Part shown: one piece after another, positions 46,537 to 57,919 of the stretch
How the letters are laid out: each line of letters opens with the position of its first letter
Position numbering within the stretch: the stretch's first letter is position 1
DNA from: Catonia carolina
Taxonomy: Eukaryota > Arthropoda > Insecta > Hemiptera > Achilidae
Reading direction: 5' to 3'
Assembly (NCBI GenBank): GCA_035578175.1
Contig: JAQMRL010000006.1
Location: forward strand, 22,479,506-22,543,505
Length of the DNA stretch: 64,000 bases
Translations under genes and position numbers: made by a program
Notes under the pieces: generated by a model
Databases searched by the model: none
What the model saw: only the letters and a program-made list of their open reading frames with translations
Told to the model about the DNA's origin: nothing

Positions 46537-49500
46537 ATGTACGCTCTCAAGGTATGTTAAAAGTGTTTTATGTATTAAAAAATATATTTTTGTGTTTTTT
46601 ACAAGTTTTTAGATAGCCTATTTACGATCTGTTAAATTATTTTACTATCAGTAAATAGGGTTACATCCACTGGGATATACTCTAATATAAAAATCGGCTT
46701 TCATTGACGATCCGAACAATTTTTAATATTGTCTTGTTGACAAGTATTAAATTTAAAAAAGTTTGTCAATAAAATTTGTCACTATTAAATTGTTAATTCT
46801 GTCTGTATGATAAGTTCACTTTTTTAAACGTGGTAGTGATCATTATTTTTAAAAATGTTAGGTTAATTGTCAAATGGTTGTAGTAACATTCAAGTCTACC
46901 TTGGTATTTTTAATTTATTGTATCATGTTTCGTTTATAACAATGTTTTTATGCAAGTCACGGTAAATTACATGATTGGTTATTTACCAAGTGAAGTTAAT
47001 CTTGTTATAAACTTAATGATTTGGGTAACTTTTTTTTGGATTTGATAAGGAATTGTCGTACTGAAATGTCTAAAGAAGTAAATATAAAATTAGAATTGAA
47101 AGCAGTTAGACTTAAGCTAAAATTAACAATTATTTTGGCTTCTCAGTGTTAAATCAAAACTTTTCTATACAATACTTTTTCAATTCAGTCTGGGACTACG
47201 ATTTCAAGTTAGAGGTACATCCAGTAACTCAAAAAATTAAATAATTCAGTGGTTTTAGTCAAAGATCCTCGAGATCAAACAGCTGCGCAGTACATTGCAG
47301 ACAAACATAGTCAAAAAGATTTAGTTATAGTTAAGGAAGACATTTTTACTTTTAGTACATATAACGTTCAAATACACGGCTTGATCTCACAAAAATTATT
47401 TGGCCATTTATCTATATTGGACAATGATAGTACAATACGAAAGCTAAAATGGAGGAATCCAACAGACTTATTTATTTAGTTCCTTAGATGATAATATAAG
47501 ATAAGTTCCTTATATTATAAGACTCTATCGAAAGAACGGGGTAAGTCTCATTTTTAAGGAGAACCTGTATAAAATTCGTCTTTGGAACATTCTTTCATTG
47601 TATACTAAAATTAAAAACTCTTATATCTCAGTGTCTTACCACGGTATTTGCGTGTAAGTTTAACTAGCCGATAGTACTTTTATCTGACTATCAGAATGCG
47701 CTAAAACCTCATATTCAGAAAAATTGACTTACGCAGTTCTTTTCGTGGAGTCTTCATATGGTGCTTATCCTTGTTTCTCAAACTTTAGCTTCATTAGGTT
47801 TGTAGTAAGCATCAAAGTTTATAAAGTATTTTTTCTTTAAAGGTATTTCACTTGGAGATACAGTTGCACAGTTTTATAGATCTTCCTGTAATTGTGGCGG
47901 ATGAAATCTGTTTTAATTTGTTATTTCTGTTAGTACTTAAAAAGTACTGTTCAAAATTACATGCTAAGACCGAAAAAGTTAAATTTTGGTACGATAATTT
48001 ACTTATATGTTACAGAAATAAAACTCAAATTATTTTTTAAACTCTTAATATAGGTACTCTGAACAGAGTTTATTTTTAAATAATAATTTTGATTAGATTT
48101 TCATAACCGCAAGCAACTTTCAACATGCCAAATATATTGTAGAAAACTCATAATAATATTGTTGATGTGCAGCTTCATAAGATTTAGATGTTTTATATTA
48201 TATTATACTGACATGAATTGAGCAAATAAACAAATGAACGTCACAGGGGAAGTAGGAGGAATATCAATTTAATAAAAATTCTCAGGAAACGAATTTTAAG
48301 ATTTAAACTACAGTAAACATGATTTTAATAAGTTGTTTGGACACAGTTTTACGTTAACATAGTAATCATAGTGTTCTTAAAATATTGCCAACGAATCAAT
48401 GTTATTATACTAATTTTTTCTGTAAATTAAATAAATTAACCCTAAAAGTACCTCACTTACCGGACAAGAAAGAGAAATGTCAGCTGTATCCATTTTCTTG
48501 ATTAAACTAATGGTATAAATAGATGTGTTGATAAAATAGGTAACTACATTTTTCATAAACAAGATTTTTATTCTATTTACACCGTTATATTACAGTTATT
48601 TGAGCTTATATTACAGTTATATTACAGTATATTACAGTATATTACAGTTATTATGCTGCCCATAACAGACAGGTGGAGTGTCAAATTATTTACACTCAAT
48701 CTGTTAGTTGCAGGGCTAAATTAAATAGTTCTGTTTCTTGTCACATGGCCAGCCAATTAAATGACTGAATCATTTAAGAACAGAAGAGGTAGAGGTGTAA
48801 AAGACGCCAATCAGAGTTATCTCCTCTGAAAGTAATGGATTTCATTATACAGCCAGACCCTGTGGTGAATGAAGTGAAGGTGTCATTTGCAGAGTGGAAA
48901 ATATGTGCTTTTCAGAGGGCCCAGCATGCTGATAAGTGTACTTTTCCATTCAGTGAGGAAGGCAATGGTAAACCACCTCACTCCTCGTTTTACTTAGTAA
49001 AACCTCTACAGGTTCAAACCAGCCTTTCGGTTGATGACCTAAACAACAACATTACAGTTATAGTCCAGGGCTACAAAAAATAATTCTGTTTTTTATCACG
49101 TGGTCAGCGAATTATATGACTGAACTATTTAAGAAAAGAAGAGGTGTAGGTGTAAAAGACATTAGTCAGAGTTATCTCCTCTGAAAGTAATGAATTTAAT
49201 TATACATCCCGATCATATGGTGAATGAAGTGACGGTGTCATTTGCAGGGTGCGAAGTAGATGCTTTTCGGAGGGCCTAGCACGCTGATAAGCATAGGCTT
49301 CTTTTGTACTCAGTGAGGAAGGCAGATGTAAATCACCTCACTCCTCTTTTTACTTTGTAAAACCTCTAGAGGTTCAAACCAGCCTTTCGGCTGTTGACCT
49401 AAACAACACTACAGTATGTACTATGTATCCATTTTCGGGTACCCGAATAAAATGTTAAATTCAATGGAAAATATTGTTTAAACCTATAGGTTTCATACGA

Positions 49501-52500
49501 TACAGGGATATTTTTGCACTTTTCAGTGTATAAACCATGCACTTTTGTAATATAATTTAACATAGTGTAATATAATTGCAAATAGAAAACGGGCGGGAAA
49601 CAGACAAGGGTACTTATTATTTGACACTGATACTATCCTTGTTAGCCTGTGAACATTTCTCTTTCTTTGCCTGTATAGAAAATCTCTGTTACTGTTTATT
49701 TCATGACTATTCTTCTTATTGACCGTTATGAATACTGCATTTTCTAGTTTCTAATATCAGCTACCTGATGGTGTTATAAACAAATTTTTATTTATTTTTT
49801 GACTATCCTCCTTCCTCCCCTGTACGGTTCAAATGAGTTTAAATGATAAATAGATAACTATTTAAGTTGCTCAGTGTAATTAGTTATCTATATCCTTGAG
49901 TTGAATTCTTTGTTTGTTAATACGTAGAAACGAGGTAGACTTATATGAAATATTAATTTCATGAATTATCACTCTGTACAAATTAAGCAAAGTAACTCTG
50001 TACAATAATTGACAGGCCTGTAGTCGGACGTAAAGCCAAAAAAACCTATAAAATTTAGTGTCAAAATCCATTGGGATCTTGTAAAACAATTCAAATTTTG
50101 CGTAGCTTACTTGTGCAAATTACTACATTTATATTTTCGAATGTTTCCAGTAAAAACTATTAGAAACATTTTTAACATGCTTTAATGTAGCCTGTACAGT
50201 GTTTTAGTTAAAATTATTTTTTGAGATCTTAACCTAAAGACAAAACGGTTTCTGCATAAAGTTTTGTATAAATCGTAGGAAAATCAAAATTAGTTTGCTA
50301 ACAATAAATATTTTAGATAATAGTTTGAATAAGATTCAAAGTTGAAAAAAATATGGTTTTCTGGATTTATCTTATTTGTGTACTGAAATCTGATTTTAGT
50401 GTAACACTATTTTATATTTTATTTTTCTGTTAATAATACAGAAGGCAAAAATAGTTCCATGTTTGACTTCATTTAGTTTTTTCATTTTACCTTTTTCATT
50501 CTTATTGTTTAAATAAAATTATTACATTTGTTTTGTTGAGTAAAGTGGTAGAATTTTATATTCTGAATTTTTAAGAGTTTTTTTACAACTCCTGTAAAAT
50601 GGAAGTTTCAGAATTAATTCTACGAAACATCTTTCATTTTTATGGACGATTTTTTTATTTATTAAGACTAGAATATATCTTTGATGTGAATCTAGTAATG
50701 TAACTAAATAACGTTTCAAGTTCACGGTCAAACGAATCTAACTACGGGTTTTAATTTCTGATAAGAGTTAAAACGTAAATGAAGTAATAATACTTTTTGA
50801 AATTACATTGATTGAACATATATACACAACAACCTACTCTTAAAAATTTAAATAGATTATTAGCTCTTGGGTAATCTTTTGTAAAATAAATGCAACTTTT
50901 TTCTTTTACAGTTTATCGTTCTCCTTATTGTCGTTGTAATTGCCGCTGTCGCCCAAGCAGGACATTACGCAAACAGCTACCAGTCTATTCGTAAGTAATT
51001 CACCAGTATAGGTATATAAAAACATTTGTATTGTTTTCAATAATTACTAGAATTGGTTAAAAAATACTAAATGTTGAAAGTGAACAACTGAGCGACTAAA
51101 CCGTATAACATTTAAAAATTCTATATATTTACTTATCAGATTGATTAAAAAGTCATCTGTGCAAGTACAATATTGAAAATTAACAGACTATGGTACTAAA
51201 AAACTTTACCTTGGAAATCGGAACCCTCAAGAAAGAATGTTTTGAAAGTTGGTTACAATATTACCCAAAATTAGGTTACAATATTTTCTTTGTCTTTAAT
51301 TTTATAAATATATAACACTATACTATATATTAAAGCACAACCACTAGATTTGATGAGAGTTATTATTAGGCGTGGAAGGAGGGGTCACACCCAGCAGTGT
51401 ATCCTCCAGGATGACGTAATCATGCTATGATGGAGATGATCTTGATGGAAATAAAAATGAAAGCCCAACGGTGAAGAAATTAAGAAAATGTGATGTTGAT
51501 GATGAAGTTAATGATAGAAGAACGGTAACAGAATGTTATCGAAGAAGATCCCTACACCAAAGACGGAGAAGACGTCGAAAATTTGGAAAATTTTGAATTA
51601 ACATTTGCCGAGCGAGGTCGTTCGGATGATTTTGCAATTTATAAAAGAAACTTTGATAAATTATTATTATTATTTGATAAATTAGGTTATATAATCATTT
51701 TTTTTGAATAATTATGAAAATCACTTTTAGGAATCTTTCAGTTTTATTAAATAAATAAGGATCAAATGTAGCTCAAGAACTTAAAATTTATGAAATATAT
51801 TTTAGATAATTTTTTCGTCACCACGATTTTCGTACTAAATAACATAAATTTTATCTCACATATAATAGATTCTTGGAAAGAGATTTTTAAACTATTTTCA
51901 AATCGTTTAATAACAGTATTTATGTAAGAACTTTGATAATCTCTATTTTTAAGAATAAACATTAACCTCAACATCTCAATTATTTAAAACTTTTATAAAA
52001 TGACTACAATAAATGAAGTAGAATTTTTATTCGTTACAAACAGCTTAGAAGTCTTCAAAAGATTGAATTCTTCTTCTTCTTCTTCTTCTAAAAAATGTTA
52101 TGTATAAGCGTATTCCAAACTCATATTATCTATATACATCTCTTTGTATGTCTGCCAACGTCTCTTACCATTTTATAGAATACCATTGAACTTGCAGACC
52201 TTTGCAACTTGTAGGTACCTTTAATCTTTTCCATAAAATGCTGTCTGAAACCTTCACGATATTCTATTATCTTCTTATTCAAGTTATATCAATTCTAACC
52301 TACATCACATTTTTTAAAATTTAAACTAGCCGAATACATCCTTTTGTTCTTTACAAAAATCGCATTCTGCTGCCTAAATTTTCCGTTCATGTGACTTCAT
52401 GTGTCACTACCATACATAATAACTAGGGTTACCAAAACGTGGTAGAGTTTTTGATGGAAAACATTAAGTGGGAACTATATTTTGGAGCATTACAAAATTA

Positions 52501-53259
52501 TAGATAATGTAAATACACGAACAGTAACGTATTCAGGATTTTATATTGAAGGTATTTTGTTTATAGATTTTTTTGGAGAAATACTTAGAAAAAATGTTGT
52601 CAAAAAAGACAAATTTAAAAAATTAATTATGAACAAATTGATAGTTTCCCAATCCTCCCTTATGGAAGTGAGTTATGGACTAGTTCAAAACCACAAGAGA
52701 ATAGAAATCAGGCGGCGGAAATGCAATTCCTGCGGAGAACAAGGGGTTGCAATCACAGGAACCAACTCAAAAATGAGGATATAAAAACAAAACTTAATAT
52801 TTACAACTCGAATCGAAAGGAAAGTTTATAGAATATAATGACGATGGAGGCACCCTCCATCGTCCACTCTATGTGAACCACATAGAGAGAACGTCTGAGG
52901 AAAGGACCTCCCGAAAACTTTTGAAATACAAGCCGGAAAGGAGGAGGGATGTTGGGAAGCCTTGCACGAGATGGCAATAATTCAATAGAATTTTGTTACT
53001 CTTTATTGAGTCAGAACAGGTGGGAGCCTAATCCTTGATTGTGAGAAGAAGAAGAAGAAGTACACTTTTATAATAGTAATACTAAATAATACATTTTGAA
53101 TTATTTATCTCTTACGTAGTGAATTAAATTTGCTTCTTTTATGTTGCAGATGACAAACATTCAAAATATGAATATCACATCAACCATGGTGGTAAACACG
53201 GAAAACATGGACATGCTAAGGGAAAATCACATCCTCATGGATATGGTGGATTTGCTTAA
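46537..53259 (+). CDS. small secreted His/Gly-rich protein, three exons (paralogue)
   Basis: Joined from exons 46537-46551 (codes MYALK), 50912-50990 and 53150-53259. Splice sites are AAG|GTATGT, TTTACAG|TTT, ATTC|GTAAGT and TTGCAG|AT. Introns are 4360 nt (phase 0) and 2159 nt (phase 1). The 204 coding nt give 67 aa. The signal peptide is FIVLLIVVVIAAVAQA, with cleavage likely after AQA. The mature peptide of about 46 residues has ten His and many Gly and Lys, including HGGKHGKHGH and a C-terminal GYGGFA. The opening of exon 3, DKHSKYEYHINH, parallels NKHGGKFSYKIQH in the gene at 26271-28806. A TATA box precedes it and AATAAA follows the stop. Such short His/Gly peptides are found in cuticle, saliva and glue and as metal-binding peptides; the actual role is unknown. 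Every exon is below the length at which open-frame scans normally report a gene. Confidence 0.85.
48652..49050 (+). mobile_element. SINE C, full-length copy in intron 1 of the second His/Gly gene
   Basis: A 399-bp copy flanked by ATTACAGTTAT (48641-48651 and 49051-49061). It inserted at the end of a short ATATTACAGT tandem array (about 48600-48650). Confidence 0.88.
49062..49418 (+). mobile_element. SINE C, tandem second copy, 5' truncated
   Basis: It starts at the family position TCCAGGGCTACAAAAAATA, right after the duplication of the preceding copy, and runs to GACCTAAACAAC. The two copies are head-to-tail. Confidence 0.8.
52090..52425 (-). pseudogene. LINE 3' fragment with (TTC)n tail, minus strand
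   Basis: On the minus strand: NLNKKIIEYREGFRQHFMEK, then RDVGRHTKRCI, ending at a GAA-repeat (TTC on the plus strand, 52070-52090). It resembles the C-terminus of RTE-like or related LINEs. Confidence 0.5.
52617..53060 (+). pseudogene. LINE 3' fragment with (GAA)n tail
   Basis: LPYGSELWTSSKPQENRNQA, then AAEMQFLRRTRGCNHRNQLK, NEDIKTKLNIYN and, in a shifted frame, LLKYKPERRRDVGKPCTRWQ. It ends with GAAGAAGAAGAAG at 53041-53059. It lies in intron 2 of the second His/Gly gene, opposite in orientation to 52090-52425. Confidence 0.65.
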
Positions 53260-53347
53260 ATAATGATCTTTCAAAACTTGGCTGTTAATCTATTTGTTCA
53301 AAATTTTTGTTCGGTTACTTGTTTATTTATTTTGTTTTTTATTTGAA

Positions 53348-53353
53348 AATAAA
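53348..53353 (+). terminator. polyadenylation signal of the second His/Gly gene
   Basis: AATAAA lies 88 nt after the stop codon and is followed by a T-rich stretch. It is the first such hexamer downstream of the last exon. Confidence 0.65.
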
Positions 53354-53844
53354 TATATTTTCCAGTTTTATCTGATTGTAATTTAATTTTATACCTAATT
53401 TTTGGGTCTACATAAAAATAGTTAATTATTAGCTTTCATCTTACAGTAACTTGAGTTAGTATTTTTGGAATAACAGTATATGAATGCAATAATTAACAAT
53501 ACCTAGTTATTTTAAAAATAATTTATATCCGAGTAAAAGTTTTGATGATTAAAAGATTCTTCTTAAAAAGAAGAGAAACAAAAAAAATAAAAACTCAATC
53601 AGATTACATAAACAAGATTATTAACGTAACATTTTGGTAAATAAGGTAGATGAAAGTTAAATAAATGACAGGACGAGTATTGTTAGATTTTATTGTACGA
53701 ACACTATGAAACACTCCAAAAATTGTTGGGGTAAACTTTGAAAACACTTATGAAACAAAAGTTTTAAATGATTAGAACGTATACGTGAAACTAATTTGGA
53801 GGTATTATAAAAATCAAAATTAAAACCTCTTCTAAATTTTAATA

Positions 53845-54168
53845 TCATACCAGGTTGATCTAGAGGTAAAATCGTCGCCGCGAGTCAGCTGTTTAACAGC
53901 TGATTTTAGAAGGCAAAGGTTCTTTGGTTCAAATCCTAGTAAAGTTTGTTACTTTTATACAGATTTGAATACTAGACAGTGGTTACCGGTGTACTTTGAT
54001 GGTTGGGGATCAATTAATCATATTCTCTCAGGAATAGTCAGCCTGAATCTGTACAGACTACACCTCATGTACACGTCAGACATATCATCCTCATCTCAGT
54101 GGATCATTGGGTTGCTTATTGTTTGTGAATTGAACTGATTGCAATGTGCATACATACGTAAGGAATTT
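53845..54168 (+). mobile_element. tRNA-derived SINE B, copy 6 (full head)
   Basis: The head ACCAGGTTGATCTAGAGG gives an A box and GGTTCAAATCC a B box. The body is GACAGTGGTTACCGGTGTAC, and the end is TGCAATGTGCATACATACG. It lies between the second His/Gly gene and the minus-strand gene. Confidence 0.8.
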
Positions 54169-54470
54169 TAAAAAATACATAGAAAAATGTTGATAAAAAT
54201 TACCTGTATCAAATATTAGAAACAGAAGAGTATTAACTTGTCCAAGATTTAAGCTGAAAATATAATTTTATTAATAAAAAATTGAGAGTTCTATAAAAAT
54301 TTATTTATTACTAAATTGTTTTACACAAAAATTGTATTAGCAAAAAAATAAATATAAAATACTGTATATCATAAAACAATTTTGTAAAATCACATCATTG
54401 ATGATATAGGCCTAATAGAAAAAAGCTTTTGATTTCGTAAAAGAATAAGGTTAATTCACTGGAAGTTTTG

Positions 54471-54476
54471 TTTATT
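54471..54476 (-). terminator. polyadenylation signal of the minus-strand gene
   Basis: AATAAA on the minus strand lies 17 nt past the TAG at 54493-54495, which supports 54635-54493 as the last exon. Confidence 0.6.
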
Positions 54477-54492
54477 ACTTTATAATATATTA

Positions 54493-57400
54493 CTAATTAT
54501 TATTTCGGCTTAAATCATTACTGAACGGTTTTAGAGGACCAATCATTTCGGTAGTTGGTCCTACACTGGGAACCGTAAACTTATTCCACAAAATTGGTCC
54601 AATATTTTGTCCTTGAGGTCCTAGAGTCTTCTTTCCTGAAAAATTAATAAAATAAAAATTTTTTGTGTCCTATAAAACATCACAGAATAAAACGATAATG
54701 GATATATTTTGAATGTCCGGCTTAAAAATTGAAATTCTAAATGTAGAATTACAAAAATATGTGTTTGAAATGACAAAGTTCAATCTTTAATAACTTACAC
54801 AAAAGAGAAATTAAATTAATTTTTATTTGTAATGTTCTAGTTTCGTAAAATTATTCATAGTTGAAATATAGAAGTTTACTAGTAATTAGTTCGTTTGCTA
54901 CTATAACTGTTTATAAATAAAATTATTGTAGAAATTTAGGCAGAATACGATGATTTTAGAAGTTTTGTTTATTAACTACAAAAAATCTACTATACGTTAA
55001 ACGAAAAAATTAAAAAAAAAGTTGACAAAAAAATTTAACGAACAAAATTACTGGCAAAGAAATTTTTATTCAAATTTTTTTTTAAAATATTTTTAAAATT
55101 GTTTGAATTTAGTGTACTATTTTAAAATGTAAATTGTTGTCGATAAAACCGATGTTGTTATCTTTTGTCAACTGAAGCGCTTACTCGATAGGCGTTCTAA
55201 ATTAAGCATGTCACATAAATTAACAATCTACAAAACCATCAGAAGGCCGATTTGGACGTATGGAGTTCACCTTTGGAAATCTGCTTAGTCTTCACACAAG
55301 GAACGTTTACAAGCCATTCAAAACAAGATTCTACAAGCGATAATGCAATGCCCTTTTACGTTACAAACAAAAATGAACAAAAACGTTGAACAAAGACTTA
55401 CAAATCCCATACGTAAATGACGTCGCGAAACAATTCCATAAGACGATGCATGACAAATCTGAATTACGTGACAACCCTCTCATGCAAAACATGTACACTA
55501 GGGAAATACTGGGTACTCAGCGCTGACGTTACAAACGCCTCTGGCCAAAAGATCTTTTTGGCAAATTTTAGACCTCTAGTGATGACTGCAAGCTCCAGCA
55601 AGTAATTCAAGTTTTGGAACTGATAGCGTCATCTTTAGAAATTGTTATAGTATTGTAAAGAAGATACTAAATTTTCAATAAAAATGTGTCAATAAAAAAG
55701 GTCAGTTGGACGAACTCATCGTAAACGTCGGATTTCATCGCTGTTGTCTAGTAAGTTGATGGCTAAAACGTTTGAATGTTGTTCCAGTCTTGTCTTGTAC
55801 CGGGTAGGGCATAAGTCGCGCAACCCGAAAATATATTGCGCAGCAAAATGTAAAGAAAATAATGAGGATATTTGGCATTGCGCGAGTGGCAACACTAATC
55901 CCTCTTGCTCGAAATGAAAGTTGGTGGAAGTCGTTAGTACACCCTGTTCGTTCTCTGTAACGGTGAGTGTGTTAAAAGTTCAAAGCTCAAAAATATACAC
56001 CATTCACCGAATTTTCGTTGTCCGTGTTTATTTTTGCACAAACTCTTACTGCCAAGTTCAAAATTAATTTCAAACCAAATTTCCGGGAGTACTTTAAGGA
56101 TAAAGTTTACCAGACATCGCCTGCCAATTTGGCCGAGTTAAAGCAATGAATTACAGAAGAGTTAGAGAATATCCCCCAAGAGATGTTGAGAAAAATCTTC
56201 AGAAAAATAATTAATCGAACACTGCGCTTTCACCGAGTGGAAGGGGGCAATTAGTGAGTGGAGGGGCTTATTGTAAGGTTTTATTAAATTTTGTATTAAT
56301 ATTATTCGAGTGAAATAAATAAACTCTTTTTGATTGTTTTTAAATTTTTGCACTAGGTTGCACAAATTATAAACCCTCCCCTCCAGGTTGTTTGACTTAT
56401 GCCCCACCCGGTATTTTGTAGCGTCGGTTATTGTGATATTTCTAATTTATTGACGGGTGTTTTTGAAACACCCGTTAGTAGTAGATTCATATTGGAAAAA
56501 AAATTGTGTAATGTCTTCTGCAAATTTATTGATTATGACCCAAATAAACGATATAAAGTTTGAAATTTTCAGGAATTGCAAGTCTCATTAGGATGTTACA
56601 GTATAAAAACAAATATAGTTACAGGACTTTCAGTATTGAAGTTTATATTTTTGCCTCTGTTTTCTCTCAAGCAAAATAATTTCTTTTTATTGTAGTATGT
56701 AATAAGTAGAATTGTGTTTTTTGACCATAAAAATGAATGGTGTACTTATAATTTACAACAGAAACGAAATGTTATTGGAGTACCATTGTATTGGAACGAG
56801 GATATTTTGTACTAGTTTATAATTCGCATCAACTACCAAAGTAAATAATTAAACTATCTTGACAAAATTTAACAAAATCCATTTTTTTCAAAGTACTTGT
56901 CGGAAAATGTCAAATCTATAAAAAAAATTGTATCAGTTAATTTTATATCAAAATTTCTCTTTTATGAACACAGAATTTTTTAGTCGGTAGAAAAATAATT
57001 TGATTCTTAACAGATGTCAAGTGAACTTAAACAATTTATTTTATATGTATTGTTCGCAAACACCTAGATACATATTTTATGTTGTATTACATAAATACAA
57101 CATAATACTTTTTTGTGTTATTTGTATAATTTATGTACTAATGTTTTTATGAAGTTATTTTCACTTTAATCCTGTTTTTAAGCATAACATTACCACACCC
57201 AATAGGAAAATTAGATAATAAGAAAATTAAGGTGAGTGAGTGGGACAAGTGAAAATTCTTCAGGGCCAAATTTAACTCGATCTATTAATTACAAATATTA
57301 CTAATAAAAACTAATTCAATATTAATTTTAAAACAATTTTATTATATGTAAAATGTTAATACCTTTCTAGCAATTTAAATTTCATGGTTAAATAATTATT

Positions 57401-57680
57401 ACATAATGATTCTGTAATTTTTTATAGGTAATTAAAAATTAATAATATTATATGTATTACATATTATTAAGTAATAAGCATTAAGAAATAACAATGTAAT
57501 GATGTAATTATCTAACCTTGTGATCTGTAACCAATGAAATGCGTTCTCCCTCCTGGATAATTGGAATCATACCCGAAGAATTCAGGTGTATCGTAGGTCT
57601 GAAATGTATACTGCGTATCTGGACCATAAGTGAAACCATATCCTGGTCGAGGAGCTGTCCATGGGCGCCGTAAAGGATCC
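54493..57680 (-). CDS. unrecognised host gene, last two exons only
   Basis: Two exons on the minus strand, 57680-57517 and 54635-54493, are joined by a 2881-nt phase-1 intron (CAAG|GTTAGA ... TTTTCAG|GAAAG). The joined frame is open for about 102 codons and ends in TAG at 54493-54495. The first exon encodes a Pro/Gly/aromatic-rich segment (PRPGYGFTYGPDTQY, then FFGYDSNYPGGRTHF). The second encodes GKKTLGPQGQNIGP and ends DLSRNNN. Another frame of the first exon is also open, but it meets a stop five codons into the second exon, so the chosen frame is the only one giving a long product. The first visible exon starts after a TTTAAAG acceptor in phase 2, so earlier exons exist and are probably beyond 62.6 kb or outside the window. 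I recognise no domain. Confidence 0.65.
55165..55690 (+). pseudogene. jockey-like LINE, 3' fragment
   Basis: It encodes LLDRRSKLSMSHKLTIYKTI, then RRPIWTYGVHLWKSA and a stop, then LQAIQNKILQAIMQCPF. After frameshifts come QIPYVNDVAKQF and HDKSELRDNPLMQNMYTRE. This is the thumb and C-terminal part of a jockey-group ORF2. Same subfamily as 11575-12170. Confidence 0.75.
55800..56411 (+). mobile_element. short Tc1/mariner-type element
   Basis: The terminal inverted repeats CCGGGTAGGGCATAAGTC and GACTTATGCCCCACCCGG are flanked by TA (55798-55799 and 56412-56413). Near the right end is a transposase-like C-terminus (VYQTSPANLAELK, then NIPQEMLRKIFRK) with stops, typical of Tc1/mariner enzymes. 612 bp, deleted internally. 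Confidence 0.78.
56453..56475. other. perfect 10-bp stem hairpin
   Basis: ACGGGTGTTT, loop TTG, AAACACCCGT. The region is otherwise AT-rich, and it lies 40 bp past the Tc1/mariner element. No function is known. Confidence 0.5.
56476..57516 (-). other. part of the last intron of the minus-strand gene
   Basis: AT-rich, no repeat family recognised. Confidence 0.4.
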
Positions 57681-57740
57681 CTTTAAAAAAAATTAATAAA
57701 ATGATACAAATAATTCTTAAACTAAAACTAATATATTTTT

Positions 57741-57746
57741 AATAAT

Positions 57747-57755
<9 letters not shown>
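57741..57755. repeat. 15-bp target-site duplication, 3' side of the LINE
   Basis: AATAATTATAAATTA, identical to 62593-62607. The bases outside both copies differ, which fixes the element ends. Confidence 0.85.
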
Positions 57756-57779
<24 letters not shown>

Positions 57780-57919
57780 CAATAATTTGTTTGTAAGGAC
57801 TAACCTTATACAAATAGAGTTGCGAAAAAACAATATTACAATTAAATAAAAACAAATACAAAATATATAAATTTGGTGAAAATGCTGTATTTAATAGAAT
57901 AATTGAACAAGTAATTTAG

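Larger units (their letters stand above)
46552..50911 (+). other. intron 1 of the second His/Gly gene
   Basis: 4360 nt, with the tandem SINE C pair and an ATATTACAGT array. A 76-codon open frame at 47249-47479 (VKDPRDQTAAQYIADKHS) is not AT-biased like its surroundings but is unrecognised. Confidence 0.6.
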
